From assembly GCF_003865135.1 (NCBI RefSeq), contig NZ_BHZC01000001.1:6262001-6326000 (forward strand): a stretch of 64,000 nt of DNA. Reading direction: 5' to 3'. The notes under the pieces are model-generated. The model had not been told where the DNA came from. It searched no databases and saw nothing but the letters and a program-made list of their open reading frames with translations. This document shows, piece by piece, positions 40,048 to 48,491 of the stretch. This stretch comes from Streptomyces chrestomyceticus JCM 4735 (GTDB lineage: Bacteria > Actinomycetota > Actinomycetes > Streptomycetales > Streptomycetaceae). A program made the translations under genes and the position numbers. Each line of letters starts with the position of its first letter. The stretch's first letter is position 1.

Positions 40048-40638
40048 ATGACGGCTGTGGATGACCGACCGATCACTCACCCCCTCGTCGCGTTCTTCGA
40101 GGACCTTGAGGTCCCCGAGGGATACAAGGCGGAACTCCTGCGGGGGGAAATCGTGATGATGGCGGGCCCTGATCTGGTGCACAACCGGATCGTGCTGAGG
40201 GTGTTGCGGCAGATCCCGGACCAGAAGTGGGACTGTCTGCAAACTCAGGACATCGATCTGCTGAGCGAGACCAGTGAGCCACAGCCGGACCTCGTCGTGC
40301 TTCACCGTGACGCCGGGCCGGAAGCGGGGCGGCTGCTCCCCTCCGAAGTCGTCACCTTGCTCGTCGAGGTCGTCTCCAGGACCAGCGTCGAACGTGACTA
40401 CGACATCAAGCGCTGCGTCTACGCGGCGGGCAAGGTCCCCGCCTACCTGATCATCGATCCCGTCATGGCCCAGTGCGTCCTGTTCACCGAGCCCACCGGC
40501 ACCGGTAAGGACGCCGACTACGCCGTGCGGCGCATCACCAAGTTCGGCGACCCCGTGCCGATCGACCTCCTCGGCATCGAGCTGGACACCAGTGAGTTCC
40601 AGACCCTCCCCGACGCCAGGCCCCACTCCCGCCCGTAA
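40048..40638 (+). CDS. Uma2 family protein (PD-(D/E)XK nuclease fold, DUF820)
   Basis: This 196-residue protein shows the Uma2 core: HNRIVLRVLRQI, EPQPDLVVLHRD with the acidic residue, VVTLLVEVVSRTS, and DYDIKRCVYAAGKVPAYLIIDP carrying the Lys. The acidic residues and Lys of a PD-(D/E)XK active site are all present, so nuclease activity is possible, but the biological target of this family is unknown. GGAGG lies about 9 nt before ATG 40048. Family members are frequently multi-copy in actinobacteria and vary between strains, so this is probably an accessory insertion between hemW and DUF3097. Confidence 0.85.
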   Translation: MTAVDDRPITHPLVAFFEDLEVPEGYKAELLRGEIVMMAGPDLVHNRIVLRVLRQIPDQKWDCLQTQDIDLLSETSEPQPDLVVLHRDAGPEAGRLLPSEVVTLLVEVVSRTSVERDYDIKRCVYAAGKVPAYLIIDPVMAQCVLFTEPTGTGKDADYAVRRITKFGDPVPIDLLGIELDTSEFQTLPDARPHSRP

Positions 40639-40653
40639 CAGAGCCGACGCCGC

Positions 40654-41481
40654 TCACCCCGGCGCAGTGACGAAGTCGATCAGTTCCTCCACCCGCCCCA
40701 GCAGCGCCGGCTCCAGCTCCTTGTAGGAGTGGACGTGGGAGAGGATGTGCTGCCACGCCGCCCCGGTGTTCTCCGGCCAGCGCAGGGCGCGGCAGACGCC
40801 GGTTTTCCAGTCCTGGCCGCGGGGGACGGACGGCCAGGCGGGGATGCCGACCGCGGCGGGTTTCACCGCTTCCCAGATGTCGATGTACGGGTGGCCGACG
40901 ACCAGGACGTTCTCGTCCGTGACCGAGGCCGCGATGCGGGACTCCTTCGAGCCGGGGACGAGGTGGTCGACCAGGACGCCGAGGCGGGCGTCCGGGCCGG
41001 GGGAGAAGGAGCGGACGATGGCCGGGAGGTCGTCGACGCCTTCGAGGTATTCCACGACGACGCCCTCGATGCGCAGGTCGTCGCCCCAGACGCGTTCCAC
41101 CAGCTCGGCGTCGTGGCGCCCTTCGACGTAGATGCGCCCGGCGCGGGCGACCCGTGCGCGGGCGCCGGGGACGGCCAGGGAGCCGGAGGCCGTACGGGCC
41201 GGTCCGCGTGCGGCGGCGCGGGAAGAGGGGCGTACGAGGGTGACGGGCTTGCCGTCCAGGAGGAAGCCGCGCGGGACCATCGGGAAGACCCGGTGTTTGC
41301 CGAAGCGGTCCTCCAGGGTGACGGTCGGGCCCTCGGCGGTCTTCTCGCAGCGGACGACCGCGCCGCAGAACCCGGTGACGGCTTCTTCCACGACGAGGTC
41401 CGGCTCGGCCTCGACCTCGGGGGCCGGCTGCTGCTTCTTCCACGGCGGGGTGAGGTCCGGGCCGTACTCTCTGCTGCGCAT
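40654..41481 (-). CDS. DUF3097 family protein with Toprim-like motif
   Basis: This 275-residue conserved actinobacterial protein starts MRSREYGPDLTPPWKK. The central part reads IYVEGRHDAELVERVWG, then VEYLEGVDDL and LGVLVDHLVPGSKESRIA. The EG..DAEL and VDH pattern resembles the Toprim fold, but the usual DxD is not evident. The C-terminal half (VVGHPYIDIWEAVKP, WQHILSHVHSYKELEPALLG) is the DUF3097 hallmark. The function is unknown; a nucleic-acid-linked role is possible. A -10 TATCGT lies 7 nt before the ATG with no ribosome site, so the message is probably leaderless. Confidence 0.85.
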   Translation of the reverse strand: MRSREYGPDLTPPWKKQQPAPEVEAEPDLVVEEAVTGFCGAVVRCEKTAEGPTVTLEDRFGKHRVFPMVPRGFLLDGKPVTLVRPSSRAAARGPARTASGSLAVPGARARVARAGRIYVEGRHDAELVERVWGDDLRIEGVVVEYLEGVDDLPAIVRSFSPGPDARLGVLVDHLVPGSKESRIAASVTDENVLVVGHPYIDIWEAVKPAAVGIPAWPSVPRGQDWKTGVCRALRWPENTGAAWQHILSHVHSYKELEPALLGRVEELIDFVTAPG

Positions 41482-41488
41482 TGGACAG

Positions 41489-41494
41489 ACGATA
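41489..41494 (-). promoter_or_regulatory. -10 element of the DUF3097 gene
   Basis: TATCGT on the minus strand ends 7 nt before ATG 41481, with no Shine-Dalgarno. Confidence 0.45.
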
Positions 41495-41509
41495 AGAAGG
41501 GATGGCCGG

Positions 41510-42244
41510 TCAGTGCCGCGACACGCCGAAGCGGCGGCTCAGCGCGTCGCGTTGCTCACGGACGAATCGGGCATCCACGACAGCTCCGTGCCCGGGTACG
41601 TACACCGCGTCCTCGCCGCCGAGGGCCAGCAGCCGGTCCAGGGCGGCGGGCCACCGGCCGGGGATCGCGTCCGGTCCGGCCTGGGGTTCGCCGGACTCCT
41701 CGACCAGGTCGCCGCAGAAGACGACCTCGGGCGAGCCGTGCGTGCCGGGTACCAGGACGACCAGGTCGTGCGCGGTGTGGCCGGGGCCGACGTTGGCGAG
41801 CAGGACCTGCCGGTCGCCGAGGTCGACGGTGCGTTCGCCGGAGACCAGGTGGTGCGGGCGCACGAGCAGGTCGGCGGCCTCCGCGGCGGCGTCCGGGTCC
41901 ACGCCGTGCGACACCGCGTCGCGCCGCAGGTCGTCCAGGGCGCGCGGCAGGAACTCGTCGAGCCCGGCCGCGCCGAAGACCTGGACGCCCGCGAAGGCCG
42001 CGGCGCCCAGGACGTGGTCGAAGTGGGGATGGGTCAGCGCGACATATGTCACGTTCTGCCCTGTGATGTCGCGAAGTTGACGGCGCAGCTCGGCGCCGTC
42101 CCGGATCGTCGCGCCGGTGTCCACGATCAGCACACCGGACGAGCCGACGACGGCGCCCACCGTCTCGTCCCAGCCGGGCATCCGGCGCCGCCCGACGCCC
42201 GCGCCGAGCCGTTCCCACCCGGCCTCTTCCCAAGTCGTACGCAT
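41510..42244 (-). CDS. MBL-fold metallohydrolase
   Basis: This 244-residue metallo-beta-lactamase-fold enzyme has THPHFDHVLG (HxHxDH), a third His in GPGHTAHDL, the bridging Asp in FCGDLVEE and a final His in VPGHGAVVD, so a complete dinuclear metal site is likely. No domain beyond the MBL core. The substrate cannot be inferred; hydrolysis of a thioester or ester is typical. A TAGCGT -10 lies 6 nt before the ATG. DUF3097 follows 28 nt downstream but has its own promoter. Confidence 0.87.
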   Translation of the reverse strand: MRTTWEEAGWERLGAGVGRRRMPGWDETVGAVVGSSGVLIVDTGATIRDGAELRRQLRDITGQNVTYVALTHPHFDHVLGAAAFAGVQVFGAAGLDEFLPRALDDLRRDAVSHGVDPDAAAEAADLLVRPHHLVSGERTVDLGDRQVLLANVGPGHTAHDLVVLVPGTHGSPEVVFCGDLVEESGEPQAGPDAIPGRWPAALDRLLALGGEDAVYVPGHGAVVDARFVREQRDALSRRFGVSRH

Positions 42245-42250
42245 ACCGAG

Positions 42251-42256
42251 ACGCTA
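42251..42256 (-). promoter_or_regulatory. -10 element of the MBL-fold hydrolase gene
   Basis: TAGCGT on the minus strand ends 6 nt before ATG 42244; no ribosome site is seen. Confidence 0.45.
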
Positions 42257-42365
42257 GCCGTATCGCGATAGCGTTGCCCGCCGGACCGGGGGGTTCCGGG
42301 TGCCCGCCGCCGCCCGCGGTACGCGTTTCGCGGGAGTCCGGAGCACGACTCCGGTACCGCCGCCC

Positions 42366-42396
42366 TTGCCCTGCCCGTGCGACCCGGCCGTACACT
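42366..42396 (+). promoter_or_regulatory. hrcA-dnaJ promoter
   Basis: TTGCCC (42366-42371) and TACACT (42391-42396) with 19-nt spacing lie immediately upstream of the CIRCE element. Confidence 0.55.
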
Positions 42397-42406
42397 TGGT
42401 CAGGGT

Positions 42407-42433
42407 CTGGCACTCGGACCTGATGAGTGCCAG
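42407..42433. promoter_or_regulatory. CIRCE operator
   Basis: CTGGCACTC - 9 nt - GAGTGCCAG is a perfect inverted repeat matching the HrcA operator core (GCACTC-N9-GAGTGC). It is positioned at the start of the hrcA-dnaJ transcript, so HrcA represses its own operon and heat relieves this. Confidence 0.95.
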
Positions 42434-42496
42434 GGAAGACGACCCGGAAGAACCCGGCCGCGCGCCGGTGACACGGCCGGACTGGAGGTGTGCGCG

Positions 42497-43513
42497 ATGC
42501 TCAGTGAACGCAGACTCGAAGTGCTGCGCGCCATCGTCCAGGACTATGTCGGGACCGAGGAGCCGGTCGGCTCCAAGGCGCTGACCCAGCGGCACCAGCT
42601 CGGTGTCTCTCCCGCCACGGTCCGCAACGACATGGCCGCGCTGGAGGACGAGGGCTTCATCGCCCAGCCGCACACGAGCGCGGGGCGCATCCCGACGGAC
42701 AAGGGCTACCGCCTCTTCGTCGACAAGCTGGCCGGCGTCAAGCCGCTCTCCAGCCCCGAGCGGCGCGCCATCCAGAACTTCCTGGACGGCGCCGTCGACC
42801 TGGACGACGTCGTGGGCCGTACGGTACGGCTGCTGGCGCAGCTCACGCGGCAGGTCGCCGTCGTGCAGTACCCGTCGCTGACCCGGTCCACGGTGCGGCA
42901 CGTGGAGCTGCTGTCGCTGGCGCCGGCCCGGCTGATGCTGGTGCTGATCACGGACACCGGCCGGGTCGAGCAGCGCATGGTGGACTGCCCGGCGCCGTTC
43001 GGCGAGACCTCCTTGGCGGACCTGCGGGCGCGGTTGAACAGCCGCGTGGTGGGGCGGCGGTTCACGGACGTGCCGCAGCTCGTGCAGGATCTCCCGGAGT
43101 CCTTCGAGCAGGAGGACCGGGGCACGGTCTCGACAGTGCTGTCGGTGTTGCTGGAGACTCTGGTGGAGGAGACCGAGGAGCGGCTGATGATCGGCGGCAC
43201 CGCCAATCTCACGCGCTTCGGGCACGATTTCCCACTGACCATCCGGCCGGTGCTGGAGGCCCTGGAGGAGCAGGTGGTGCTCCTCAAACTGCTGGGGGAG
43301 GCCAAGGACTCCGGCATGACCGTACGCATCGGGCATGAGAATGCCCATGAGGGCCTGACGTCCACATCGGTCGTCGCGGTCGGCTACGGTTCGGGCGACG
43401 AGGCAGTCGCCAAACTCGGCGTGGTCGGACCGACCCGCATGGACTACCCCGGAACGATGGGAGCGGTACGCGCAGTGGCACGTTACGTCGGACAGATCCT
43501 CGCGGAGTCGTAA
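42497..43513 (+). CDS. hrcA: Heat-inducible transcription repressor HrcA
   Basis: This 338-residue repressor has an N-terminal winged helix ([51 protein letters not shown]) and the typical dimerisation/GAF-like part with [18 protein letters not shown] and [33 protein letters not shown]. It binds the CIRCE element about 65 nt upstream, with GroEL modulating its activity. ATG 42497 has a GGAGGTG ribosome site 6 nt upstream. dnaJ starts directly after its TAA. Confidence 0.97.
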   Translation: MLSERRLEVLRAIVQDYVGTEEPVGSKALTQRHQLGVSPATVRNDMAALEDEGFIAQPHTSAGRIPTDKGYRLFVDKLAGVKPLSSPERRAIQNFLDGAVDLDDVVGRTVRLLAQLTRQVAVVQYPSLTRSTVRHVELLSLAPARLMLVLITDTGRVEQRMVDCPAPFGETSLADLRARLNSRVVGRRFTDVPQLVQDLPESFEQEDRGTVSTVLSVLLETLVEETEERLMIGGTANLTRFGHDFPLTIRPVLEALEEQVVLLKLLGEAKDSGMTVRIGHENAHEGLTSTSVVAVGYGSGDEAVAKLGVVGPTRMDYPGTMGAVRAVARYVGQILAES

Positions 43514-44650
43514 GTGGCCACGGACTATTACGCGGTCCTGGGCGTACGACGCGATGCCTCGCAGGACGAGATCAAGAAGGCTTTCCGGCGGCTGGCCCGC
43601 GAGCTGCACCCGGATGTGAACCCGGATCCGAAGACCCAGGAGCGGTTCAAGGAGATCAACGCCGCTTACGAGGTGCTCTCGGACCCGCAGAAGAAGCAGG
43701 TCTACGACCTCGGCGGCGACCCCCTCTCGCAGGCGGGTGGCGGTGGCGGGGCCGGCGGCTTCGGCGCGGGCTTCGGCAACTTCTCCGACATCATGGACGC
43801 GTTCTTCGGCACCGCGTCGCAGCGCGGACCCCGGTCCCGCACGCGGCGCGGCCAGGACGCCATGATCCGGCTGGACGTCGAACTGGACGAGGCGGCCTTC
43901 GGGACCACCAAGGACATCCAGGTGGACACCGCCGTCGTCTGTACGACCTGTTCGGGTGAGGGCGCGGCGCCCGGCACCTCGGCGCAGACCTGTGACATGT
44001 GCCGCGGCCGCGGTGAGGTCTCGCAGGTCACCCGGTCCTTCCTGGGCCAGGTCATGACCTCGCGGCCGTGCCCGCAGTGCCAGGGCTTCGGCACCGTCGT
44101 GCCGACCCCGTGCCCGGAGTGCGCCGGCGACGGCCGCATCCGCTCGCGCCGTACGCTCACGGTCAAGATCCCGGCCGGTGTGGACAACGGCACCCGTATC
44201 CAGCTCGCGGGCGAGGGCGAGGTCGGCCCCGGCGGCGGCCCGGCCGGCGACCTGTACGTGGAGATCCACGAACTGGCGCACCCGACGTTCCAGCGGCGCG
44301 GCGACGACCTGCACTGCACGGTCACCATCCCGATGACGGCGGCGGCGCTGGGCACCAAGTGCCCGCTGGAGACGCTGGACGGCATGGAGGAGATCGACAT
44401 CCGGCCCGGCACCCAGTCCGGCCAGTCGATCCCGCTGCACGGCCGCGGCGTCACCCACCTGCGGGGCAACGGGCGCGGCGACCTCATCGTGCACGTCGAG
44501 GTCATCACGCCGTCGAAGCTGGACGCGGAGCAGGAGGAGCTGCTGCGGCGGCTCGCCAAGCTGCGCGGGGAGGAGCGCCCGACGGGGCAGTTCCAGCCGG
44601 GGCAGCAGGGGTTGTTCTCGCGGTTGAAGGACGCTTTCAACGGGCGGTAG
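43514..44650 (+). CDS. dnaJ: Co-chaperone DnaJ (DnaJ2)
   Basis: This 378-residue protein has a J domain with HPD at about 32-34 (ELHPDVNPD), a Gly-rich segment, a zinc-binding domain with four CxxCxGxG repeats (CTTCSGEG, CDMCRGRG, CPQCQGFG, CPECAGDG), and the C-terminal substrate-binding region. It stimulates DnaK ATPase. The GTG start directly abuts the hrcA stop, and GGAG inside hrcA serves as ribosome site. This is the second, HrcA-controlled dnaJ of Streptomyces, distinct from the dnaK-operon copy. Confidence 0.96.
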   Translation: MATDYYAVLGVRRDASQDEIKKAFRRLARELHPDVNPDPKTQERFKEINAAYEVLSDPQKKQVYDLGGDPLSQAGGGGGAGGFGAGFGNFSDIMDAFFGTASQRGPRSRTRRGQDAMIRLDVELDEAAFGTTKDIQVDTAVVCTTCSGEGAAPGTSAQTCDMCRGRGEVSQVTRSFLGQVMTSRPCPQCQGFGTVVPTPCPECAGDGRIRSRRTLTVKIPAGVDNGTRIQLAGEGEVGPGGGPAGDLYVEIHELAHPTFQRRGDDLHCTVTIPMTAAALGTKCPLETLDGMEEIDIRPGTQSGQSIPLHGRGVTHLRGNGRGDLIVHVEVITPSKLDAEQEELLRRLAKLRGEERPTGQFQPGQQGLFSRLKDAFNGR

Positions 44651-44670
44651 GCATTCCGTCCTGCCGGGGG

Positions 44671-44690
44671 TCCGGGGGTTGTCCCCCGGA
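44671..44690 (+). terminator. First hairpin after dnaJ
   Basis: Perfect 8-bp stem TCCGGGGG/CCCCCGGA with loop TTGT, 21 nt after the dnaJ stop. Confidence 0.6.
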
Positions 44691-44732
44691 TGGGCACGGC
44701 ACCGGGCGGTGACCCCCCGTTACGGCACACGG

Positions 44733-44762
44733 CGGCGGCCGGGCTTCTCGGCCCGGCCGCCG
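44733..44762 (+). terminator. Second hairpin after dnaJ
   Basis: Perfect 12-bp stem CGGCGGCCGGGC/GCCCGGCCGCCG with loop TTCTCG, followed by TTCG. It probably makes a tandem terminator with the hairpin at 44671. Confidence 0.7.
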
Positions 44763-44852
44763 TTCGCCGTTCCCGCCCGAACTGCCCTGATCGCCGGACC
44801 TGTTTGATCTTGGTGGGTCCGGGCCCGGTTCGGGACCCCGCGTGCGGCGTGA

Positions 44853-44858
44853 CACGAT
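44853..44858 (+). promoter_or_regulatory. -10 element of the nitronate monooxygenase gene
   Basis: CACGAT lies 6 nt before ATG 44865; no ribosome site. Confidence 0.35.
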
Positions 44859-44864
44859 GTGGTC

Positions 44865-46016
44865 ATGCCCACAGCGCTGACCGATCTCTGCCGTCATCCG
44901 ATCGCGCAGGCCCCCATGGCAGGCGGCGTCGCCCGCCCGGAGCTGGCCGCCGCCGTCAGCGGCGCCGGCGGACTCGGCTTCCTGGCCGCCGGGTACAAGA
45001 CCGCGGACGGCATGTATCAGGAGATCAAACAACTGCGCGGGCTCACCGACCGCCCCTTCGGCGTCAACCTCTTCATGCCGCAGCCCGCGCTCGCCGACAA
45101 CGCGGCCGTCGAGGTCTACCGTGAGCAGCTCGCGGGCGAGTCGGCCTGGTACGAGACGCCGCTGGACGACATCGACCCGTACGAGGGTGTCGACGACGGG
45201 TACGAGGCGAAGCTCGCCATCCTGCGCGAGGACCCGGTGCCGGTCGTCTCCTTCCACTTCGGGTGCCCGTCGCGCGCCGTTCTCGACGGATTCGCCAAAG
45301 TCGGTACGTTCACGATCGTCACCGCCACCACGGCCGCCGAGGCACAGGCCGCGCAGTGGGCCGGCGCCGACGCGGTCTGCGTCCAGGGCATAGAGGCCGG
45401 CGGCCACCAGGGCACCCACCGCGACGACCCGCAGGCCGACGGCACCGGTGCCGGGGTCGGACTGCTGTCGCTGATCGGGCAGGTGCGGGAGGCCGTGCAG
45501 ATACCGATCGTCGCGGCGGGCGGTCTGATGCGTGGTTCGCAGATCGCCGCGGTGCTGGCGGCGGGCGCGTCGATGGCGCAGCTCGGCACGGCGTTCCTGG
45601 TCACCCCGGAGTCCGGCGCGAATCCGCTGCACAAGCAGGCGATGACCAACCCCCTGTTCACGCGTACCGAGCTGACCAGGGCCTTCTCCGGACGCCCGGC
45701 CCGCAGCCTGGTGAACCGCTTCCTGCGTGAGCACGGCCCGTACGCCCCGGCCGCCTACCCGGCCGTGCACCACCTCACCTCGGGCCTGCGCAAGGCCGCC
45801 GCCAAGACCGGCGACGCGCAGGGCATGGCGCTGTGGGCGGGCCAGGGGCACCGGATGGCGCGGCAGCTTCCGGCCGGTCAGTTGGTCGAGGTGCTGGTGG
45901 CCGAACTGGAGGCGGCACGCGCCGGATCGGTCCGGGAGGACGTGCGCGACTCCGCCGCGCCGGAGAGCTATCAGGCCGGTCCGGGGCTCCCGGGCGAGCT
46001 GGGAGGTGCGCTGTGA
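44865..46016 (+). CDS. Nitronate monooxygenase-family FMN enzyme
   Basis: This 383-residue TIM-barrel flavoprotein of the NMO/2-nitropropane dioxygenase family would oxidise toxic alkyl nitronates. Family segments are PIAQAPMAGGVARPELAAAVSGAGGLGFLAAGY, FGVNLFMPQ, VSFHFGCPS, GADAVCVQGIEAGGHQGTHR with the conserved catalytic-region His, IPIVAAGGLMRGSQIAAVLAAGASMAQLGTAFL for FMN phosphate, and FSGRPARSLVNRF. ATG 44865 is preferred over GTG 44859. The stop overlaps the rsmE start (GTGA), so the two are coupled; why an NMO is coupled to rsmE is not evident, though the pair is conserved in Streptomyces. Confidence 0.9.
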   Translation: MPTALTDLCRHPIAQAPMAGGVARPELAAAVSGAGGLGFLAAGYKTADGMYQEIKQLRGLTDRPFGVNLFMPQPALADNAAVEVYREQLAGESAWYETPLDDIDPYEGVDDGYEAKLAILREDPVPVVSFHFGCPSRAVLDGFAKVGTFTIVTATTAAEAQAAQWAGADAVCVQGIEAGGHQGTHRDDPQADGTGAGVGLLSLIGQVREAVQIPIVAAGGLMRGSQIAAVLAAGASMAQLGTAFLVTPESGANPLHKQAMTNPLFTRTELTRAFSGRPARSLVNRFLREHGPYAPAAYPAVHHLTSGLRKAAAKTGDAQGMALWAGQGHRMARQLPAGQLVEVLVAELEAARAGSVREDVRDSAAPESYQAGPGLPGELGGAL

Positions 46017-46756
46017 CGGCGCCGGTGTTTCTCGTCGACAGTGTCCCGGGCACGGGGGAGACCGTGCTGGACGGGCCCGAGGGGCGGCACGCGGTCTCCG
46101 TACGGCGGCTGCGCGCGGGCGAACCCGTGGTGCTGACGGACGGCAACGGCAGCGGCGCGGTGGGCGTGGTGCGGGCCGCCGAGGGCAAGGACCGGCTCGT
46201 CGTCGAGGTGACCGGTACGCAGACCGAGCCGGAGCCGGTGCCGCGCATCACCGTCGTCCAGGCCCTCCCCAAGGGCGACCGCGGCGAACTGGCCGTGGAG
46301 ACCATGACGGAGACCGGCGTGGACGCCGTCGTCCCGTGGGCCGCGTCCCGGTGCATCACGCAGTGGAAGGGCGAGCGGGCCGCGAAGTCCCTGGCCAAGT
46401 GGCGCAACACCGCCCGGGAGGCGGGCAAGCAGGCGCGCCGGCTGCGCTTTCCCGAGGTCGCCGACCTGATGTCGACCAAGCAGGTCGCGGCGCTCCTCGC
46501 GGAGGCGGACTTCGCCGCCGTACTGCACGAGGACCGCGACGCGGGCAGCGCCCCGCTGGCCGCCGCCGAACTGCCGTCCAGCGGCCGGATCGTGCTCGTG
46601 GTCGGCCCCGAAGGGGGCGTGTCGCCCGAGGAGTTGGCGGCCTTCGAGGAGGCGGGCGCCAAGGCGTACCGGCTCGGGTGGAGCGTCCTGCGGACGTCCA
46701 CGGCGGGTACGGCGGCCACCGCGCTGCTGCTGGGCCGTACCGGCCGCTGGAGCTGA
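46013..46756 (+). CDS. rsmE: 16S rRNA (uracil1498-N3)-methyltransferase
   Basis: This 247-residue SPOUT-fold enzyme methylates U1498 of 16S rRNA. Diagnostic parts are the N-terminal PUA-like region (GPEGRHAVSVRRLRAGEPVVLTDGNG), VVQALPKGDRGELAVETMTETGVDAVVPWAASRCI, WRNTAREAGKQARRLRFPEV and the SAM-knot VLVVGPEGGVSPEEL, ending in LGWSVLRTSTAGTAA. GTG 46013 overlaps the NMO stop. It ends before a 17-bp bidirectional terminator. Confidence 0.95.
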   Translation: MTAPVFLVDSVPGTGETVLDGPEGRHAVSVRRLRAGEPVVLTDGNGSGAVGVVRAAEGKDRLVVEVTGTQTEPEPVPRITVVQALPKGDRGELAVETMTETGVDAVVPWAASRCITQWKGERAAKSLAKWRNTAREAGKQARRLRFPEVADLMSTKQVAALLAEADFAAVLHEDRDAGSAPLAAAELPSSGRIVLVVGPEGGVSPEELAAFEEAGAKAYRLGWSVLRTSTAGTAATALLLGRTGRWS

Positions 46757-46839
46757 CGGCGCGACGGACGCCCGGCCGGGGCGGCGCGACAAGGACGCCC
46801 GGTCGGGGCGGCACGCCAGAGACAGCGCCGGAAGAAGCA

Positions 46840-46878
46840 CGGCGGGGCCGCGGCGTGACGTACGCCGCGGCCCCGCCG
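46840..46878. terminator. Bidirectional terminator between rsmE and the OsmC gene
   Basis: A perfect 17-bp stem (46840-46856 with 46862-46878), loop GACGT, lies between convergent genes. No T-run. A 22-bp imperfect direct repeat (GACGCCCGG.CGGGGCGGC, near 46768 and 46795) precedes it. Confidence 0.7.
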
Positions 46879-46895
46879 CTTCCGCGACGGCCGGA

Positions 46896-47324
46896 TCAGA
46901 CCAGCTCGGCGTGGAGGGTGATGTTCTTGACGCCGGCCAGCGCCTGGCTCACCGGGCAGTTCTTCTTCGCGTCCTCGGCCGCGGCCTGGAAGTCCTCCTC
47001 GGACAGGCCGGGCACGCTGGCCTTGAGGGTCAGCACGATGCCGGTGATGCCCTCGCCCGGCTGGAAGGTCACGTCGGCCTTGGTGTCCAGCGCCGCGACG
47101 GTGTAGCCCTTGCCGGCCAAGCCGTGCGAGAAGGCCATCGAGTAGCAGGACGAGTGGGCCGCCGCGATCAGCTCCTCGGGGCTGGTGACGCCGTTCGGCT
47201 GCTCGGCGCGGGCCGGCCAGTTCACGTCGAACGTGCCGACGTTGGAGGAGGCGAGGGCGACCTGGCCCTTGCCCTCCAGCAGGTTGCCTTCCCAGTGGGT
47301 CTGCGCGGTGCGGGTCGTTGCCAT
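46896..47324 (-). CDS. OsmC/Ohr family peroxiredoxin-like protein
   Basis: This 142-residue protein reduces organic hydroperoxides using two cysteines. The reactive Cys is in AAAHSSCYSMAFS and the second in KKNCPVSQAL; both are present. TRTAQTHWEGNLLEGKGQV at the N-terminus is closer to the OsmC than to the Ohr branch. GGAG lies 9 nt before ATG 47324. It is monocistronic and converges on rsmE. OhrR or another regulator gene is not nearby. Confidence 0.92.
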   Translation of the reverse strand: MATTRTAQTHWEGNLLEGKGQVALASSNVGTFDVNWPARAEQPNGVTSPEELIAAAHSSCYSMAFSHGLAGKGYTVAALDTKADVTFQPGEGITGIVLTLKASVPGLSEEDFQAAAEDAKKNCPVSQALAGVKNITLHAELV

Positions 47325-47497
47325 GGTGGATGACTCCTGGTCGTGGGGTGATGGCGGTCTGTGGATCAGCTTAGTGATTCCGGCACGGCGTACGGCGGCA
47401 CCCGGACAGGCGGCACGAGGCGGCCCGTACGGGCGGCGGCGCACACTGGCCGAGCCGGGACTGTTGGTCCGGGGGCCATGGTGGGACGCTGCCGGGC

Positions 47498-48301
47498 ATG
47501 GGGTCCATGGGGCGCTTACGAGACGTACGGACGCGGCTCGCGCGGACCGGCAGGTCCCGGGCCGGATCGACGCGGCGCGGCCGGCTGTTCGCGGCGGTGG
47601 GCGCCGCGGGCGCGGCGGTCGTCGCGGTGTCCGCCTGTGAGCCGGCCGGCGGACTGAACACCTCGTCGATCGCTTACACCACCGATCAGGCGGGGACCGT
47701 GGCGCTGGAGCGCATCGGCGTGAACGTGAGCTGGCTGAGCTGTACGGCGACCGTGCCGCGGGACCAGCAGGCCACGGGCAACGCCACGGCGACGGCGACC
47801 CGCCACACCGTCGTCACCGTCGACTGCCAGGGCCAGACCGCCCACCACAGCAAGATCACCATCACCGGCCGGGTCACCTCCGAGGTCGACGGCCGCTGTG
47901 TGCGCGGGCGGCTGACCGCGCGGGTCGCCGGGCAGGTCGTCTTCAAGGTGGGCGTGCTCGGCAACTGCGAGCAGGACCAGCCGACCGGCACCCCGCGCCC
48001 GACCGTCACCCACACCGTCCAGCCGCCCAGCAGCGGCCACACGTCCCACGAGCCGCCGTCCACACCGCCCGTCACGGTCACGGTCACGGCTCAGCCGTCG
48101 GATCCGGACCCCGACCCGGACCCGGACCCGTCGCCCAGCGAAACCTGCTCGGACGACTCGCACGACCACGACGGCCAGGGCGACCACGACGGCCAGAACG
48201 ACGACGGCCACGACGACGGCAACCACGACGGCAACAACCACGACGGCAACAACCACGACGGAGACGACGGCCAGAAGCAGACCTGGGCCGCCGAACACTG
48301 A
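47498..48301 (+). CDS. Putative lipoprotein with Asp-Pro and His/Asp/Asn/Gly repeats
   Basis: This 267-residue protein has an Arg-rich N-terminus, a hydrophobic stretch (LFAAVGAAGAAVVAV) and a lipobox VSAC with Cys at 47. A mature domain of about 100 residues (SIAYTTDQAGTVALERIGVNVSWLSCTATV, four Cys) follows, then Pro/Thr linkers, DPDPDPDPDPSPS, and a tail rich in HDG, NHDG and DDG units. The tail contains many His and Asp residues and could bind divalent metal or span the wall. No named family is recognised. The ribosome site is weak; ATG 47507 is an alternative start. Confidence 0.72.
   Translation: MGSMGRLRDVRTRLARTGRSRAGSTRRGRLFAAVGAAGAAVVAVSACEPAGGLNTSSIAYTTDQAGTVALERIGVNVSWLSCTATVPRDQQATGNATATATRHTVVTVDCQGQTAHHSKITITGRVTSEVDGRCVRGRLTARVAGQVVFKVGVLGNCEQDQPTGTPRPTVTHTVQPPSSGHTSHEPPSTPPVTVTVTAQPSDPDPDPDPDPSPSETCSDDSHDHDGQGDHDGQNDDGHDDGNHDGNNHDGNNHDGDDGQKQTWAAEH
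48163..48272 (+). repeat. DNA repeat encoding the His/Asp-rich tail
   Basis: Short degenerate tandem units of the CACGACGGC type, with AACCACGACGGCAAC copies near 48220-48260, encode the HDG/NHDG tail of the lipoprotein. Confidence 0.65.
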
Positions 48302-48491
48302 CCACCGCCCGGCGCGCCGCCCCGGGCTCCTCCCGCCTCCGGCCCGGCCGCCGCACCACCGCCCACGGGCGGCCCGGTAACATCCGGTCCCGTAGACGTG
48401 ATGGTGATGTGACACGGCGCGGTACGGGTGGCCCGGCTCCGGACGGACGGGGGCGCCGCGTACCGGCCGGCGACCCGGGAGGAGCCCACCG

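Noticed and set aside
42377..42496. Upstream extension of hrcA
   Set aside because: It would place CIRCE inside the coding region; ATG 42497 has a proper ribosome site and the family N-terminus.
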